DNA from: Acidobacteriota bacterium
GTDB lineage: Bacteria; Acidobacteriota; Terriglobia; 2-12-FULL-54-10
Direction: 5' to 3'
DNA: 44,030 bases
NCBI GenBank assembly: GCA_009691245.1
Contig: SHUM01000026.1
Coordinates: forward strand, 1-44,030
Numbering within the stretch: the stretch's first letter is position 1; the number at the start of each line of letters is the position of its first letter. Positions 42,351-44,030 of this stretch are shown in pieces. The position numbers were made by a program, and so were the translations under genes. The notes under the pieces are model-generated. The model did no database searches and was not told where the DNA came from. It saw only the letters and a list, made by a program, of their open reading frames with translations.

Positions 42351-43643
42351 TTATTTTGTGGCGAGACTGGGGCTGGTCTTGGGCAGGAGCGAAACGTCAT
42401 CGAGCCAAACCGTGCCCTGCAGCAGGTTGTTGAGTTTGGAACTTCTATTTCGCCGCAGGCGGACTAGAATCATGCTGGTATTGGGCCCGGTTTGAAAATC
42501 AATTTGTTGCGCAGTCCAGGGCGAAGTTCCGACCAAGGTCTCCGTCAGGAGTTCCGGAGAGTTTTCGGGAAGCGCTGGAATGGAAACCAGCGATAGATAG
42601 AGGCCGTTATCGGTCGAAATATCTTGAGTTTTCAGGTATGCCTGAAAACGATAATCCCTTCCTGGTTCCACAGGAATCCATTGTTGTACATGGGAGAACT
42701 CCGGGTTGGTTTTTCCATCAAACTTGACGCGCAAGGAGCGACTGCCGCTCTGGGCTGCAAAATTGTCGAGCGTGATTTGATGGCCGGATGCTTGAGTCAA
42801 ACGCCAGTCGAGGCCGGCATTTCGCAGAGGCGCTTCATAACCGCCATTGATGATCCGCTCTCCTGCTGGAGGATGTACGCCTTCAATCGATTCCGCCAGG
42901 GTTTCTTGCCAGACGCGTGCCGCCTCAGCTCCCATTCCCGCGGCAGCCAACGCTTCGACATAGATTAGGCCGAAGCTGATAACGACATCGGTACGGGTCG
43001 GCAGGAGCGTACGCCAAACGGGATACACTTCCCGCAACATACCCGGTTTCCCAATCAGATAGTAACAGTAGGCGATTCTGGCTGAGAGGTCAGGCGGAAT
43101 CATTTCCGCCAAAATTCTTTGCGGATCCGACAACAGCTTCCCGCTCAAATCAAATAACGGGGTGCGCAAAGAAGTGTCATCAGCCGCTGCACTTCGAAAG
43201 TAGGGGTAGGCTTCTTCGGCGCGGCCCTGCTGCAATAATAGATTGGCTAAAGCCCACGCAGCGGATGGAGAATGGGGTAATGCCGTTAGCCAACCACGCA
43301 AGACGGCTTCCTGTTTCTGGGAATCTCCCAAGCGAGATTCAATGGCGGCTAGGCCTTCCCAGGCCAAGGGATCTAGCGGGTTGCGGACAAGGGCTTGGCG
43401 ATATGCTTCGGCACCCTCGTTTAACTCAGCGTTATCCAAACTGAGAAGTCTTGTCCGCGCTAGATACCGCCACAAGAAGGGATTATCTGGGTCCCAACGG
43501 ATTCCACGGCGCAAATTGTCGGTGGTTGGATGTTCTAACGCAAGCGTTCCCAGGCTGGAAAAAACTACGGCTCTCAGGTAAATGAGCCCCGCCAGCGCCA
43601 AAAATACTCGTAGCCCCCAGCGCTTCATTGGATGGTTTTCCAT
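42351..43643 (-). CDS. TPR protein with C-terminal beta-sandwich, membrane-anchored
   Basis: A 430-residue protein. An N-terminal anchor helix (WGLRVFLALAGLIYLRAVVF) is followed by several TPR-like helical hairpins (for example EGAEAYRQALVRNPLDPLAW, AWALANLLLQQGRAEEAYPY). The C-terminal part, about 265-425, is beta-rich (INGGYEAPLRNAGLDWRL, GSRSLRVKFDGKTNPEFSHV, YRFQAYLKTQDISTDNGLYL, VWLDDVSLLP), which resembles carbohydrate-binding jelly-roll modules. Proteins of this shape are found beside O-antigen ligases in exopolysaccharide loci, matching the convergent neighbour. The ATG at 43628, five codons in, is an alternative start. Function inferred: scaffold or sugar binding outside the membrane. 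Confidence 0.78.
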   Translation of the reverse strand: MENHPMKRWGLRVFLALAGLIYLRAVVFSSLGTLALEHPTTDNLRRGIRWDPDNPFLWRYLARTRLLSLDNAELNEGAEAYRQALVRNPLDPLAWEGLAAIESRLGDSQKQEAVLRGWLTALPHSPSAAWALANLLLQQGRAEEAYPYFRSAAADDTSLRTPLFDLSGKLLSDPQRILAEMIPPDLSARIAYCYYLIGKPGMLREVYPVWRTLLPTRTDVVISFGLIYVEALAAAGMGAEAARVWQETLAESIEGVHPPAGERIINGGYEAPLRNAGLDWRLTQASGHQITLDNFAAQSGSRSLRVKFDGKTNPEFSHVQQWIPVEPGRDYRFQAYLKTQDISTDNGLYLSLVSIPALPENSPELLTETLVGTSPWTAQQIDFQTGPNTSMILVRLRRNRSSKLNNLLQGTVWLDDVSLLPKTSPSLATK

Positions 43644-43687
43644 TCGCGGCAGAGCGTGCCTTCTTGGTCCATGTGTATCCCGTCAAC

Positions 43688-43714
43688 AAAAAAAGCCCCC
43701 CATGTAGGGAGCTT
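43688..43714 (-). terminator. Rho-independent terminator of the Ala/Pro-rich gene
   Basis: Read on the reverse strand, AGCTCCC and GGGGGCT (one T-G pair) enclose a short loop and are followed by seven T residues. It lies between the small gene at 43777 and the TPR gene, so these are separate transcripts. Confidence 0.8.
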
Positions 43715-43776
43715 CTTTAGCTGCGTCCGTGATATTTACCGCAGGGCATCTCAACGCGGTTAATGATGCAACTGCA

Positions 43777-44030
43777 TTAGGGACGAGATCCGCTAACAAC
43801 CGGGATCGCTATGGTTGGGCGGACCTCCTCACCGGTATTCTTTACAGTGATTGCGGTAGCCAGCGCGACGCCGCCAACTACCAAAATAAAAATAGGCAGG
43901 GATCCAGCAATAAACGCCGGCGCGGCCGATGCTGCTGGTGATGCAGCCGGTGCGGCGGGCGCGGCCGGGGCGGAGGCCATCGCAAAAAGCTTGGTTTCGC
44001 CTGCGTTAATCAAGGCCAAAGAAACCCCCG
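43777..44030 (-). CDS. Small Ala/Pro-rich single-helix membrane protein, possibly truncated at the edge
   Basis: The open frame runs to the right edge, so the true N-terminus may lie outside. The visible part is GVSLALINAGETKLFAMASA, an Ala/Pro linker, one membrane helix (IAGSLPIFILVVGGVALATA) and a short tail. Possible internal starts are a TTG at 44019 and an ATG within FAMASA. The low-complexity linker and single helix suggest a small envelope protein; no family recognised. Confidence 0.55.
   Translation of the reverse strand, partial: GVSLALINAGETKLFAMASAPAAPAAPAASPAASAAPAFIAGSLPIFILVVGGVALATAITVKNTGEEVRPTIAIPVVSGSRP

Noticed and set aside
1-44030. CRISPR arrays, tRNA or rRNA genes and intact insertion sequences
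   Set aside because: Looked for direct-repeat arrays, cloverleaf-like segments and transposase motifs; none was recognised. A tRNA scan would be needed to be certain.

Overview
The window reads as a GC-rich chromosomal segment of an acidobacterium, probably of the Solibacter/Bryobacter type. This is an inference from gene content: very large Oar-like TonB-dependent receptors with an N-terminal carboxypeptidase-regulatory-like domain, families of secreted YtcJ-like amidohydrolases, many dispersed intergenic palindromes, and PilZ, pilin-like and O-antigen-ligase genes. No rRNA, tRNA, CRISPR array or intact insertion sequence was seen.

Layout. (1) 1-1150: the end of a glycosyltransferase gene running off the left edge, then a decayed phage tail tape-measure gene. 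(2) 1151-20184: a one-directional block of secreted or outer-membrane genes. It holds four paralogous exported amidohydrolases (AH1-AH4), two Oar-like TonB-dependent receptors side by side, one multi-pass membrane protein of unknown function and one Tat-type amidase. The two receptors have nearly identical promoters with a small palindrome in the spacer. Most gaps hold terminators or large palindromes. (3) 20192-25311: a vapBC toxin-antitoxin pair with a compact self-regulated promoter, lepA, a small membrane protein, and aguB-aguA for putrescine synthesis from agmatine. (4) 25443-28550: a secreted His-rich peptide with a putative outer-membrane barrel, then an alpha/beta hydrolase gene broken by a frameshift and a stop. 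(5) 28553-31400: two perfect parS sites around a palindromic repeat, then parA, parB and an ankyrin protein. (6) 31419-33890: a holin-like membrane protein, a DUF2007-type protein, an OB-fold-like lipoprotein and two tandem Cu/Zn superoxide dismutases. (7) 34464-44030: smc, two PilZ-like genes, a pilin-like protein, a 2H phosphoesterase, an O-antigen ligase, a TPR protein and a small Ala/Pro-rich membrane protein.

How the parts may work together. The 1.1-20 kb block looks like a nutrient-processing locus: exported hydrolases would cut an amide- or formamide-like compound outside the cytoplasm, and the receptors would import products or bind the substrate. No TonB/ExbBD and no dedicated regulator lie in the block, so control probably comes from elsewhere through the shared receptor promoter. 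The substrate is unknown. ParA, ParB, parS and SMC, within 10 kb, form a chromosome-segregation group. The right end looks like a surface-polysaccharide and pilus-related region.

Limits: all family calls are by eye from motifs. Start sites were moved inward where a ribosome-binding site and a signal peptide agreed.
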